Virus record (IMG/VR): IMGVR_UViG_3300046011_001033
Location: 1-26,443 of that record
DNA: 26,443 bases
Direction: 5' to 3' (one strand)
Origin: a virus
Under the pieces are notes generated by a model that was not told where the DNA came from, searched no databases, and saw nothing but the letters and a program-made list of their open reading frames with translations. Each line of letters opens with the position of its first letter. The first letter of the stretch is position 1. This document shows positions 6,701 through 12,814 of the stretch, piece by piece. The position numbers and the translations under genes were made by a program.

Positions 6701-6867
6701 TCAGCGTCAAGATACAATGACTTGGCTTTTGTGAAACCCGCATTGTATGCCATTTGTTGGTCCATTTGTTCTAATCGTTTCAGGTGGTGAATCACTTCGG
6801 GTCCTGGTACTGCGGTGGGGTGGTTTTCTTCTAACCACTCAACGAATCTTTCTATTGGTGTTTTCAT
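6697..6867 (-). CDS. Small unknown protein related to the duplicated small genes upstream
   Basis: This 56-residue gene starts at ATG 6867 (MKTPIERFVEWLEE) and ends LYLDAE. Its ATG lies 29 nt inside the preceding gene and its TGA overlaps the nuclease start as ATGA. The arrangement of an FVEWLEE start, a central LKRLEQMDQQMAYNAGF helix and an acidic tail resembles the small proteins at 7048-7290, 7580-7834 and 7831-8079, but without their NETYGG end. The function is unknown. Confidence 0.75.
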   Translation of the reverse strand: MKTPIERFVEWLEENHPTAVPGPEVIHHLKRLEQMDQQMAYNAGFTKAKSLYLDAE

Positions 6868-7051
6868 AATAAATTAAATCTAATTCCTGACAATCGTATA
6901 AATAATTTGCGTGTTGCTCATCGGTGATGATTAATCCTTCTTTGTGAACTGTGGTACACACTTCGCAATTACAGACATTTTTTTCTCTGTAAATCCTTTT
7001 TCCTATTCGGTCAATGAACCATTGCTTATCGTGTACCACTATCCTAATCAT
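6839..7051 (-). CDS. Small unknown phage protein with CxC/CxxC cysteines
   Basis: This 70-residue protein starts MIRIVVHDKQWFIDRIGKRIYR, then has NCEVCTTVHKEGLIITDEQHANYLYDCQELDLIYY. The FIDRIGKRIYR and HANYLYD pattern is one I recognise from small Bacteroidota phage proteins without assigned function. The cysteines may bind zinc. The start overlaps the upstream stop as ATGA. Confidence 0.72.
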   Translation of the reverse strand: MIRIVVHDKQWFIDRIGKRIYREKNVCNCEVCTTVHKEGLIITDEQHANYLYDCQELDLIYYENTNRKIR

Positions 7052-7290
7052 TTGTAAGTTTCGTTGTAAAATTGTCCAAATGTCATTACAACTGATTCAT
7101 TCATCATTACATATAGTTCGTATTCATAATGCAACCTAATGGCTTGTTCCTTTTCTATTGCTTTGGCTTGTTCTAAAAGGATTTCATGTTTGTATTTTAC
7201 TTGGTATGTTGTTTTATCAACAATGATAATTCGGTGTTCAATTAATTGGTCAAGAAACCATTCAACGCTACTTTGTTTATTGTTTGTCAT
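7048..7290 (-). CDS. Small duplicated-family protein, copy 1 (NKQSSVEWFLDQL type)
   Basis: This 80-residue protein starts MTNNKQSSVEWFLDQL and ends FGQFYNETYK. It is a paralogue of the proteins at 7580-7834 (MSNNKQSSVEWFIDQL...FEQYYNETYGG) and 7831-8079 (MDNKQQTAVDIL...GEQYYNETFGG). The middle is a variable, helical segment with KAIEKEQAIRLHYEY. The start has a strong Shine-Dalgarno-like GGAGGAGGT 6 nt upstream, rare here. The function is unknown. Confidence 0.75.
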   Translation of the reverse strand: MTNNKQSSVEWFLDQLIEHRIIIVDKTTYQVKYKHEILLEQAKAIEKEQAIRLHYEYELYVMMNESVVMTFGQFYNETYK

Positions 7291-7583
7291 TGCTCACCTC
7301 CTCCGTATGTTAATGGTACTTCAATTACTTGAACTCCGCAATGGTCTGCGTTATCCCACAAAGTTGAATCATCACAATTTAGAATCTCTAATAGATGCCT
7401 TGCTTCTTCTTCCGTTGTTTCTTTGGTGTTGTAGATGATGAGAGTTCTTTTTGTGGTAACGGGTGCTAAATTCTTAAGGTGTTTTTCAATCATTGATTCG
7501 TGGAATTTTTCTGGGTAATTTTTAAGGTAATCTCTAATCGCATCAGCAGTGTTTAGTAATTGTTCTTCTGTGTATAGTTTCAT
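7287..7583 (-). CDS. Small unknown protein inserted among the duplicated genes
   Basis: This 98-residue protein is acidic and largely helical (MKLYTEEQLLNTADAIRDYLKN) and ends VPLTYGGGEQ. The start region is unlike the flanking paralogues, but the last six residues match the tail of the 7580-7834 protein. Those codons contain the Shine-Dalgarno-like sequence of the next gene. It is coupled on both sides by ATGA. The function is unknown. Confidence 0.75.
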   Translation of the reverse strand: MKLYTEEQLLNTADAIRDYLKNYPEKFHESMIEKHLKNLAPVTTKRTLIIYNTKETTEEEARHLLEILNCDDSTLWDNADHCGVQVIEVPLTYGGGEQ

Positions 7584-7834
7584 TGCTCACCTCCTCCGTA
7601 GGTTTCGTTGTAGTATTGTTCAAAAGTGATTGGTTCGTTTTCACTTATTCCATGCCACCAAGTGTTAAAATGTTCCGTCTTGTGCATTGCTTTGGCTTTT
7701 GTTTTTAGTTCCATGTACTCGCTTACATCTATTGATATTTGAACTCTGCGAATACTTACATTTTCCCAAGCATCGCCTTTTTCTTCAAGTTGGTCAATGA
7801 ACCACTCCACGCTACTTTGTTTATTGTTGCTCAT
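7580..7834 (-). CDS. Small duplicated-family protein, copy 2
   Basis: This 84-residue protein starts with SNNKQSSVEWFIDQLEEKGD and ends FEQYYNETYGGGEQ. It is nearly identical at both ends to the protein at 7048-7290 and similar to 7831-8079, while the middle differs (RRVQISIDVSEYMELKTKAKAMHKTEHFN, in part). Its 5' DNA closely matches copy 1 and the repeat lies in direct orientation, which points to tandem duplication. It has a GGAGGT 6 nt before the ATG. The function is unknown. Confidence 0.75.
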   Translation of the reverse strand: MSNNKQSSVEWFIDQLEEKGDAWENVSIRRVQISIDVSEYMELKTKAKAMHKTEHFNTWWHGISENEPITFEQYYNETYGGGEQ

Positions 7835-8079
7835 TGTTTACCTCCGAATGTTTCGTTGTAGTATTGTTCACCAGTTATTGGTAATGTACTTTCAGGATAA
7901 TCAATTCCATGAACTGTTCCTTTGTTGTATGCAGTTTCAATTCTTTCTTTCTCCATTTCTTTGGCTTCTCTGATTTCCTCTTGATGGTCTATGTAAAAAG
8001 TAATTGCTTGTGGTATGCCTAACTTCATTGCTAACTTTCCACATAGGATGTCCACTGCCGTCTGTTGTTTATTGTCCAT
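7831..8079 (-). CDS. Small duplicated-family protein, copy 3
   Basis: From ATG 8079 this gene gives 82 residues, beginning MDNKQQTAVDILCGKLAMKL and ending GEQYYNETFGGKQ. The longer upstream frame only repeats the reading space of the neighbouring gene. The start overlaps the preceding stop by 11 nt. The middle has a charged helix (EEIREAKEMEKERIETAYNKG). Its last codons supply GGAGGT for the next start. It is the most diverged of the three copies. Confidence 0.75.
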   Translation of the reverse strand: MDNKQQTAVDILCGKLAMKLGIPQAITFYIDHQEEIREAKEMEKERIETAYNKGTVHGIDYPESTLPITGEQYYNETFGGKQ

Positions 8080-8377
8080 AGCCCAAATCCTTTTTAACTT
8101 TTTCTTGATTAGATTGACGCTTGGAATACTTTTCACCACGCAGTTCAATAAATTCTTCTTGAATCCTTCTTCGCATCCTTGTGATGGAATCACTTGATGT
8201 TAATTGTCCATCCGCCAAAATGCGTAAAAATTTTTGTGTTGGGAAATCGCCCGTTGAATAACCCTTGGCGTTCATTTCTAAACCCCAAATCCATGCAACC
8301 AATTGTTCGTCCGAATCTCTAAATGTGGGGTATTGCGTTAACAACTCAATAACCACCGTTCTTGTTTCTTGTTTCAT
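8069..8377 (-). CDS. Conserved phage protein of unknown function downstream of the helicase
   Basis: This 102-residue protein has LLTQYPTFRDSDEQLVAWIW, then FLRILADGQLTSSDSITRMRRRIQEE and ELRGEKYSKRQSNQEKVKKDLGY. The LADGxLTxxxSIxRxRxxxQE pattern is typical of a small basic phage protein next to replication genes; nucleic acid binding is possible but unproven. The ATG at 8377 follows a short gap containing a TATATTTG box. Confidence 0.78.
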   Translation of the reverse strand: MKQETRTVVIELLTQYPTFRDSDEQLVAWIWGLEMNAKGYSTGDFPTQKFLRILADGQLTSSDSITRMRRRIQEEFIELRGEKYSKRQSNQEKVKKDLGYGQ

Positions 8378-8386
8378 TTGTCCCTA

Positions 8387-8394
8387 CAAATATA
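8387..8394 (-). promoter_or_regulatory. Isolated TATATTTG box upstream of 8069-8377
   Basis: TATATTTG fits the second half of the Bacteroidota promoter and sits 9 nt before the ATG at 8377. No TTG is found 18-20 nt upstream, so this is at best a weak promoter. Confidence 0.25.
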
Positions 8395-8405
8395 GTATTT
8401 TATTA

Positions 8406-9653
8406 TTAAAATTGTCGTGGTGTTAAATTTTCCCGATAAATTGTATACCTACCTTCAAAATATGTTGGGATGGTTACACATTCGCCGTTTCTATTTTTGG
8501 CTATAATCAGTTCCGCTTCCTCCACTTCTGGTTTTTCTTGTTCGTAATACATCGGCCTAAATGGGAACATAACGATGTCCGCATCTTGTTCAATTGCACC
8601 TGATTCACGAAGGTCACTCAACATGGGGCGTTTGTCTGCCCGTTCTTCGGATTTGCGTGATAACTGTGCAAGTATCATTACGGTGATTTTCAGTTCTTTC
8701 GCCAACAATTTCAAAGTCCGTGAAATCTCTGCAACTTCTTGTTCGCGGTTTGTCTTTGTTCCTTTAATCAACTGAATGTAATCAATGACAAGCAAGTCCA
8801 AACCTTTGCGGGATTTGTGCAATTTCGCCTTTGCTTTGATTTGGGCGATCCGTGAATCAACATCGTCATCAATAAAAAATTCAATCTGTTGGTTGTTTGC
8901 GATATTGCACACTTGTTCAATCTCATGTGACTTCAATACCCCGTTGCGAATCTTCCAATTCTCAATATCACCAATTAATGAAATGTATCTTTTGGCCAAT
9001 TGTTCGTTGCTCATTTCAAGGGAAATAAATAATGCCTTTCCACCGCGTTGTGCAAACTCTTTGGTCAATGTAAGTGCGATTGCAGTTTTACCCATTCCAG
9101 GTCTACCCGCCATTACAATCAAATCCCCTTCGTTGTAACCGCCAATGTACTTATCCAAAAATTGCCACCCCGTTGGTTTACCCGTTAATGTTCCACCCTT
9201 TTCCGCGTTGTACACAATTTGATCCACAACCTTGTTTGTAACCTTGACAATACTTGATGGTTCTTTGTGTGTTGAAAATGTTGTTTCATCCAACACCTTT
9301 TGAATGTCACCAACCAACCCTTCCAAATCCTTTTCGATGTTTAATGCCAACACACCCGCAACAACTTGGCGTTTGATGTATTCGTATTCCAATTGCAGTA
9401 AGTGTGGTTTCAAATCCATGATTCCACTGGCTTCTTGTTGCAACTGAATTATTTCAATCACTTCTTTGCGTTCAAAGTGTTGTGATAAACTCACATAATC
9501 AATCTCAATGTTGTTGTAATACATATCCGTCATAACCTCAATCAGTTTCACCGATACCTTATCAGTAAACCAATTTTTGTTTATGCGTGGAAGGAAATGT
9601 TTTGCATCGTTGTAAAACAATACATTGCTTAAAATCATTCGTTCAATGTTCAT
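8406..9653 (-). CDS. dnaB: Replicative DNA helicase, DnaB type
   Basis: This 415-residue ring helicase unwinds DNA at the phage fork. An N-terminal helical domain (about 1-100) is followed by a RecA-like motor: GRPGMGKT Walker A (183-190), FISLEMS (209-215), LLVIDYIQLI Walker B (287-296), then MILAQLSRKSEERADKRPMLSDLRESGAIEQDADIV in adjoining parts, containing the sensor and arginine-finger region. Its ATG overlaps the stop of the replication-organiser gene as ATGA, the expected pairing of loader and helicase. Confidence 0.96.
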   Translation of the reverse strand: MNIERMILSNVLFYNDAKHFLPRINKNWFTDKVSVKLIEVMTDMYYNNIEIDYVSLSQHFERKEVIEIIQLQQEASGIMDLKPHLLQLEYEYIKRQVVAGVLALNIEKDLEGLVGDIQKVLDETTFSTHKEPSSIVKVTNKVVDQIVYNAEKGGTLTGKPTGWQFLDKYIGGYNEGDLIVMAGRPGMGKTAIALTLTKEFAQRGGKALFISLEMSNEQLAKRYISLIGDIENWKIRNGVLKSHEIEQVCNIANNQQIEFFIDDDVDSRIAQIKAKAKLHKSRKGLDLLVIDYIQLIKGTKTNREQEVAEISRTLKLLAKELKITVMILAQLSRKSEERADKRPMLSDLRESGAIEQDADIVMFPFRPMYYEQEKPEVEEAELIIAKNRNGECVTIPTYFEGRYTIYRENLTPRQF

Positions 9654-10357
9654 AGTGTTGCAATTTTCGGTTTATTTGGTGTAAATTCAAGTTTATTTGG
9701 TTGTAATTTTTGCATCCATTGGTTGGCAGCGGACTTCCATTTTTGAATCTTTGCCCCGCCTTTGCGTTTCCAATCCATAGATTCCCAGTAATAAAAAAAT
9801 TCTGCGCCATCGCTTGGTGAATACTTGGATTCTTTGAAATGTTCCATGCACTGTTCCAAGGTCGGCAACCCCACATTTTGCGGGGGGCTTGTTGTTTCTT
9901 CTTTTTCTTTTTCTGTCACAACTTCACGCAGTTCCTTTGTTAATTTATTACTTTGTTCAGTTATTACTTTATCTATAACCTGATCCTCGGAGTGTCCGAT
10001 TTTCGGTAAGTCCGTAGATGTGTCAATCCGTGATTCAGAATTTGTTGGTTCTTCATACACCATGTGATTCCATCCACGCATCAAATTTGTGTTGGTGTCA
10101 ATCATTCGGATCGAAACGATGTAACCTTTTTCCACCAACCCTTTCCAAGCGTTATTAAAACGATGCCGACCCATGTTCAATGACTTACCAAAGTTTATTT
10201 TGTAAACCATCCAATCCTCTGGCAGTGATAACAAGTGTACTAAAATGCTTTTTTCCTCTGCAGTGAGTGTCAAACTCTGTAAAATTTCATTACTGATGGG
10301 GGTGTATCTGCTTTTCCCCGTCTTTTTACTTCTGATAATTTGCCCTAAATTTTCCAT
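9650..10357 (-). CDS. Replication organiser / initiator-like protein
   Basis: The protein has 235 residues. The N-terminal half looks like a winged helix: YTPISNEILQSLTLTAEEKSILVHLLSLPEDW, then NMGRHRFNNAWKGLVEKGYIVSIR (split here). A polar linker rich in E, T and K follows (about 110-165). The C-terminus (FFYYWESMDWKRKGGAKIQKWKSAANQWM, split) resembles replisome organisers that recruit the helicase. It is coupled to the helicase by ATGA. It is the first gene of the replication operon and is preceded by a structured leader, so its synthesis may be controlled at translation (inference). Confidence 0.82.
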   Translation of the reverse strand: MENLGQIIRSKKTGKSRYTPISNEILQSLTLTAEEKSILVHLLSLPEDWMVYKINFGKSLNMGRHRFNNAWKGLVEKGYIVSIRMIDTNTNLMRGWNHMVYEEPTNSESRIDTSTDLPKIGHSEDQVIDKVITEQSNKLTKELREVVTEKEKEETTSPPQNVGLPTLEQCMEHFKESKYSPSDGAEFFYYWESMDWKRKGGAKIQKWKSAANQWMQKLQPNKLEFTPNKPKIATL

Positions 10358-10452
10358 AAAAAATTAAAGCCCTTGAACAAACCACCAAGTACGAGTTGAT
10401 GGAATGCCAAGGGCAAAAGGTCTATGGTAGTTATCTCGTACATAACTGTAAT
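10358..10452 (-). ncRNA. Structured 5' leader of the replication operon with interleaved pairings
   Basis: No gene is seen between 10358 and 10508. On the minus strand a predicted start near 10452 is followed by a 6-bp hairpin AGTTAT/ATAACT (10447-10442 and 10434-10429). Its 7-nt loop GTACGAG (10441-10435) is fully complementary to CTCGTAC (10395-10389). Between and beyond these, GCCCTTG (10414-10408) pairs with CAAGGGC (10375-10369). The order A-B-A'-B' is that of a pseudoknot. The last segment ends 11 nt before the ATG at 10357. It could be a translational regulator, a riboswitch-like element or part of an origin; no known family was recognised. Confidence 0.55.
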
Positions 10453-10458
10453 ACGCAA

Positions 10459-10488
10459 CAAATATACAAAAAAGAACTATCTTTGCAA
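10459..10488 (-). promoter_or_regulatory. Housekeeping-type promoter of the replication operon
   Basis: TTG (10488-10486), exactly 19 nt and TATATTTG (10466-10459) match the Bacteroidota pattern. The expected start point (about 10452) lies immediately before the first leader hairpin, so promoter and RNA structure support each other. Confidence 0.72.
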
Positions 10489-10508
10489 CAATCCGTTCTT
10501 GTTATTTG

Positions 10509-10703
10509 TCATTTCATGGGATTAGTGGGGGGATGCCGATGCCCCCCATTTTTTGTTTCATACAAGGCCACCATCGCTAAAAATAGAAATCCGAATCCAA
10601 TACCACCCGCAATGATTTGTGCGGTCTGTGGATACTTTACAATGCACCATCCATAAGTCAAACCGCTAATGATGGTTAAAAATACAATGATGATGTTTCT
10701 CAT
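10509..10703 (-). CDS. Small membrane protein, two predicted helices
   Basis: From ATG 10703 the product is 64 residues. Hydrophobic segments IIIVFLTIISGLTYGW (about 4-19) and IIAGGIGFGFLFLAMVAL (about 29-46) suggest two membrane helices, with a short polar tail. The start overlaps the preceding stop as ATGA; the longer frame would add unrelated residues. The tail codons form the hairpin at 10525-10548. The function is unknown. Confidence 0.7.
   Translation of the reverse strand: MRNIIIVFLTIISGLTYGWCIVKYPQTAQIIAGGIGFGFLFLAMVALYETKNGGHRHPPTNPMK
10525..10556 (+). terminator. Terminator-like hairpin with the T run on the plus strand
   Basis: GTGGGGGG, a 9-nt spacer and CCCCCCA form a 6-7-bp GC stem, followed on the plus strand by TTTTTTG. 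On the minus strand it lies inside the last codons of the 10509-10703 gene (tail NGGHRHPPTNPMK) and has no T run after it. It could still stall minus-strand transcription, but as written it would best end a plus-strand transcript. Confidence 0.5.
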
Positions 10704-10882
10704 TTGTAGATGTTTTGTTCTTGTTCGATAAAATATATAATGCCAATTATAATTATTGGCAACATAATCATTCCCGTCTTTTGGTCTTGTGTCCATTTTA
10801 AGGCGTTGTAATCGCCTAAAATGAATGAAATGCACACATACACCACCCATACAATTAAAATCGTTCTAATGGCGTATTTCAT
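10700..10882 (-). CDS. Small membrane protein, two predicted helices
   Basis: This 60-residue protein has hydrophobic segments TILIVWVVYVCISFIL (about 7-22) and GMIMLPIIIIGIIYFI (about 37-52) and ends EQEQNIYK. It forms a pair with the next two-helix gene, coupled by ATGA. Position among early genes does not suggest a role; superinfection exclusion or host membrane takeover are possibilities only. Confidence 0.7.
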   Translation of the reverse strand: MKYAIRTILIVWVVYVCISFILGDYNALKWTQDQKTGMIMLPIIIIGIIYFIEQEQNIYK

Positions 10883-11280
10883 GCCTTTTTTAACATTATA
10901 GTGTCCTCATTTTGAAGGTACTGGGCGGGTTCGTAAACTTCCCCCGTTTGTTCGTTCAAATAAATTCCGTGATTCATGTTCTTGTAGGCGTGTTGGTGCA
11001 GTTTTTCGCGTTCCTTCAATTCCGCCCGTAATTCCATCACTTGTGGTATGTGGTCGTAATTATACCGACCTCCACCCGCCTTGCGTGTGATTTCGTATCC
11101 GTGGTACACTTGTCCATGCCATTTTCCTGCTTCGGTCAATGCAAGGGGTTTCACTTGATCCTGAAAGTTCTTGATGGTATCCGCCAATTCCTTTAATTCA
11201 ATGTGGAATTGTAGGGGGCAGTAATTGCCACCCCCTATTTCCAACATCGTGTCCGATAGTTGCTCAATCATTTTTTTCAT
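10879..11280 (-). CDS. Conserved phage protein next to the SSB-like gene
   Basis: From ATG 11280 the product is 133 residues, mainly helical. A central GQVYHGYEITRKAGGGRYNYDHIPQ segment followed by ELRAELKEREKLHQHAYK is familiar from phage proteins of unknown function encoded beside single-strand-binding proteins. Met 11280 lies 1 nt after the SSB-like stop; an ATG at 11298 is also possible but overlaps that gene. No catalytic motif is evident. Confidence 0.75.
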   Translation of the reverse strand: MKKMIEQLSDTMLEIGGGNYCPLQFHIELKELADTIKNFQDQVKPLALTEAGKWHGQVYHGYEITRKAGGGRYNYDHIPQVMELRAELKEREKLHQHAYKNMNHGIYLNEQTGEVYEPAQYLQNEDTIMLKKA

Positions 11281-11281
11281 C

Positions 11282-11740
11282 CTAAAATGGCAATTCATCG
11301 TGTGAAACTGGTTTCAATTGTGCCAAGGTATCTTGACCATCCACAACAAACTTTTCAAACACTTGTGCGTATGCAAGTATCTCATGTAATTTGATGTCAC
11401 CATTGATGACCAAATCACCCGCAACCTTTAACACACTCATACGGGTAATGCGTTTGTCCGTTTCGGGGTCCTTTGCCTTTACTTGGAATGGTTGCGCACC
11501 TGGTTGTGCCATCACGGGCGCAATCTTGTAATAGATGCGGTCTTTGAATTCTTTGGATGTGATGGTGTAATCGGTTTCCACACCCACTTTGAATTTGGTT
11601 TGATCCGCACTTTTGGATGCATACTCACCCGAATCGCCATTGGCAAAGGTGATTTCAAATTTGTACAATGTGCCGTACTGACCATTGTAAGTTCCGTTGG
11701 CAGTTACATTGGTTACTGCGCTTCTTTTTTGTTGTTCCAT
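11282..11740 (-). CDS. ssb-like: Single-stranded DNA-binding-like protein
   Basis: This 152-residue protein has a beta-rich N-terminal part (TANGTYNGQYGTLYKFEITFANGD, split in two here, then VGVETDYTIT and IYYKIAP) consistent with an OB fold. The C-terminal tip HDELPF resembles the acidic DDDIPF tip through which SSB recruits partner proteins. It would coat single-stranded phage DNA. The start overlaps the helix-turn-helix gene by 28 nt. It is not a canonical SSB, so the assignment rests on the tip, strand pattern and operon position. Confidence 0.72.
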   Translation of the reverse strand: MEQQKRSAVTNVTANGTYNGQYGTLYKFEITFANGDSGEYASKSADQTKFKVGVETDYTITSKEFKDRIYYKIAPVMAQPGAQPFQVKAKDPETDKRITRMSVLKVAGDLVINGDIKLHEILAYAQVFEKFVVDGQDTLAQLKPVSHDELPF

Positions 11741-11925
11741 ACTATTTTGTTTTTTAATTGGTAGTTTAGTTTTGTTAAAATCTCAAATTGTTTTTCCATT
11801 GAAAGGCCGTTTCGTTTGAATTGGAATTTCCAGGTGGTAACTGTTGCGTAGTTGGCGTGTAATAACTCCGCCAACTCTTTGTTTGACTTGTTAAATACTT
11901 GTGTTAGTGCTTCGTGTGTTGTCAT
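11713..11925 (-). CDS. Small helix-turn-helix DNA-binding protein
   Basis: This 70-residue protein has a helix-turn-helix arrangement: NKSNKELAELLHANYATVTTWKFQF (split) then LSMEKQFEILTKL. It resembles small Cro/XRE-like or phage-regulator proteins. It lies in the early operon, overlapping the upstream gene by 35 nt and the SSB-like gene by 28 nt. It could bind the GACAAATA boxes near early promoters (speculative). Confidence 0.75.
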   Translation of the reverse strand: MTTHEALTQVFNKSNKELAELLHANYATVTTWKFQFKRNGLSMEKQFEILTKLNYQLKNKIVWNNKKEAQ

Positions 11926-12115
11926 TTATGATGATAATTTGATGTGCTTGTCCGAGTGTGAACAACTGCCAATCCTCATGCCCTTCAAAGGTTATGGAAT
12001 AAGTGCCGTTGTTTTGGTAATGCTTTTCGATGATGTTAATGTTCTTGTATGTTCTGCGTTGTAAAATGGTTTCAACCGCATCCAATTCAAAAAGGGTTCT
12101 AAAATATAGTGTCAT
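11891..12115 (-). CDS. Small early protein of unknown function
   Basis: This 74-residue protein (MTLYFRTLFELDAVETIL, later NNGTYSITFEGHEDWQLFTLGQA) has alternating strands and no known motif. The start is fixed by an ATGA overlap with the preceding stop; the 3' end extends 35 nt into the helix-turn-helix gene. Confidence 0.65.
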   Translation of the reverse strand: MTLYFRTLFELDAVETILQRRTYKNINIIEKHYQNNGTYSITFEGHEDWQLFTLGQAHQIIIINDNTRSTNTSI

Positions 12116-12309
12116 ATAGTTCCCTCTATTGTCATACCAAAGTGAAATGCTTCGGTGTATGTCATTTGCCCTTCAATGGTTACTTCCCACAGTATCATGT
12201 GGTCATCGTGCATGAGTTTGGCATCCACACTCCATGGCTTTCTGTATTGGATGATGTAATCTTTCATCTTATCCAATTGCTTTTGCGTTATCCAAAGTGT
12301 TTCTATCAT
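12112..12309 (-). CDS. Small early protein of unknown function
   Basis: This 65-residue protein starts MIETLWITQKQLDKMKDYII and contains MILWEVTIEGQMTYTEAF. It is similar in size and in its W-x-V-T-I-E-G text to the next gene's SITFEGHEDW segment, so the two may be distant paralogues. Both ends show ATGA coupling. Confidence 0.65.
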   Translation of the reverse strand: MIETLWITQKQLDKMKDYIIQYRKPWSVDAKLMHDDHMILWEVTIEGQMTYTEAFHFGMTIEGTI

Positions 12310-12512
12310 TTTGCTTTGCCTTTATACATTCTGCGTTGAACCAACATTTGAGTGAACTCATTGAATTCGGGGATGTATTCATCCTTTTCAAACTGGTATG
12401 GGGTTGCTTCGGGGGTTTGTTCAAAACGCTTGTTGTTGCGTTTGATGCAGTGCCAGGAATAACCAATGGCAAATGCAATGGGTGTTCCGATGATTAAGTA
12501 AATGATATCCAT
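12306..12512 (-). CDS. Small protein with N-terminal membrane anchor
   Basis: This 68-residue protein has one hydrophobic segment (IIYLIIGTPIAFAIGYSW, about residues 3-20), then a basic and polar soluble part (KRNNKRFEQTPEATPYQFEK...). It probably anchors in the inner membrane with the C-terminus in the cytoplasm. GACAAATA lies 2 nt before its ATG, and it starts the second early transcription unit. Confidence 0.7.
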   Translation of the reverse strand: MDIIYLIIGTPIAFAIGYSWHCIKRNNKRFEQTPEATPYQFEKDEYIPEFNEFTQMLVQRRMYKGKAK

Positions 12513-12526
12513 GTTATTTGTCTTTT

Positions 12527-12558
12527 CAAAAATAGGTTAAAGTATTTGCAATTCCAAA
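12527..12558 (-). promoter_or_regulatory. Housekeeping-type promoter of the 12512-10509 operon
   Basis: TTTG (12558-12555), 20 nt and TATTTTTG (12534-12527) match the Bacteroidota consensus. Only about 15 nt separate it from the ATG at 12512, and GACAAATAAC fills most of this. Confidence 0.68.
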
Positions 12559-12723
12559 TTAAATGCGTTTTAATATAAAATCAAACGCTTCGTGTAAAGT
12601 GACTGTGCGGTAAATTTCCGCCATGCGAAAGGCGTGTTCGTATGTTGGTGCATACCATGTTTTGGTGTACAATTCCTTTCCGCTTTCTGTGCGATAAACA
12701 CATTCGTAAATGTTAAGTGTCAT
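12559..12723 (-). CDS. Small early protein of unknown function
   Basis: From ATG 12723 this gives 54 residues starting MTLNIYECVYRTESG and containing KTWYAPTYEHAFRMAEIYR. The ATGs at 12729 and 12744 are alternatives; the last lies inside the promoter, so it is unlikely. The compact alpha-beta layout has no recognised family. It is the first gene after the lysis terminator, and its transcript would have almost no leader. Confidence 0.62.
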   Translation of the reverse strand: MTLNIYECVYRTESGKELYTKTWYAPTYEHAFRMAEIYRTVTLHEAFDFILKRI

Positions 12724-12733
12724 GTTCATGATG

Positions 12734-12764
12734 CAAATATACATTTGGTATTTGAAATTCCAAA
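12734..12764 (-). promoter_or_regulatory. Housekeeping-type promoter starting the early region
   Basis: TTTG (12764-12761), exactly 19 nt and TATATTTG (12741-12734) are a full match to the Bacteroidota consensus. It lies just past the amidase terminator, so it marks the switch from late to early genes. Confidence 0.8.
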
Positions 12765-12773
12765 CATATACAC

Positions 12774-12802
12774 AAATAAAAAAAGGGATTTTACTCCCTT
12801 TC
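12774..12802 (-). terminator. Terminator after the lysis operon
   Basis: On the minus strand AAAGGGA, a 6-nt loop and TCCCTTT form a 7-bp stem (12801-12795 with 12788-12782) running into a T tract down to about 12778. It lies 13 nt after the amidase stop. Confidence 0.8.
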
Positions 12803-12814
12803 TTTTGTAAATGG

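Larger units (their letters stand above)
7257..7870. repeat. Direct repeats at the junctions of the small duplicated genes
   Basis: On the plus strand, CGCTACTTTGTTTATTGTT recurs at about 7267 and 7810. TTTCGTTGTAGTATTGTTCA recurs at about 7602 and 7848. CATTGCTCACCTCCTCCGTA recurs at 7288 and 7581. Together they cover the 5' and 3' ends of the paralogous genes, so homologous exchange could add or remove whole cassettes. Confidence 0.75.

Noticed and set aside
7296-7304. Repeats at 7-8 kb considered as a CRISPR array
   Set aside because: The repeats are coding ends of paralogous genes at irregular, long spacing, without short regular spacers.
10396-10656. An 86-codon plus-strand frame across the leader and terminator region
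   Set aside because: The product looks random, it runs through the hairpins and covers the end of a coupled minus-strand gene.
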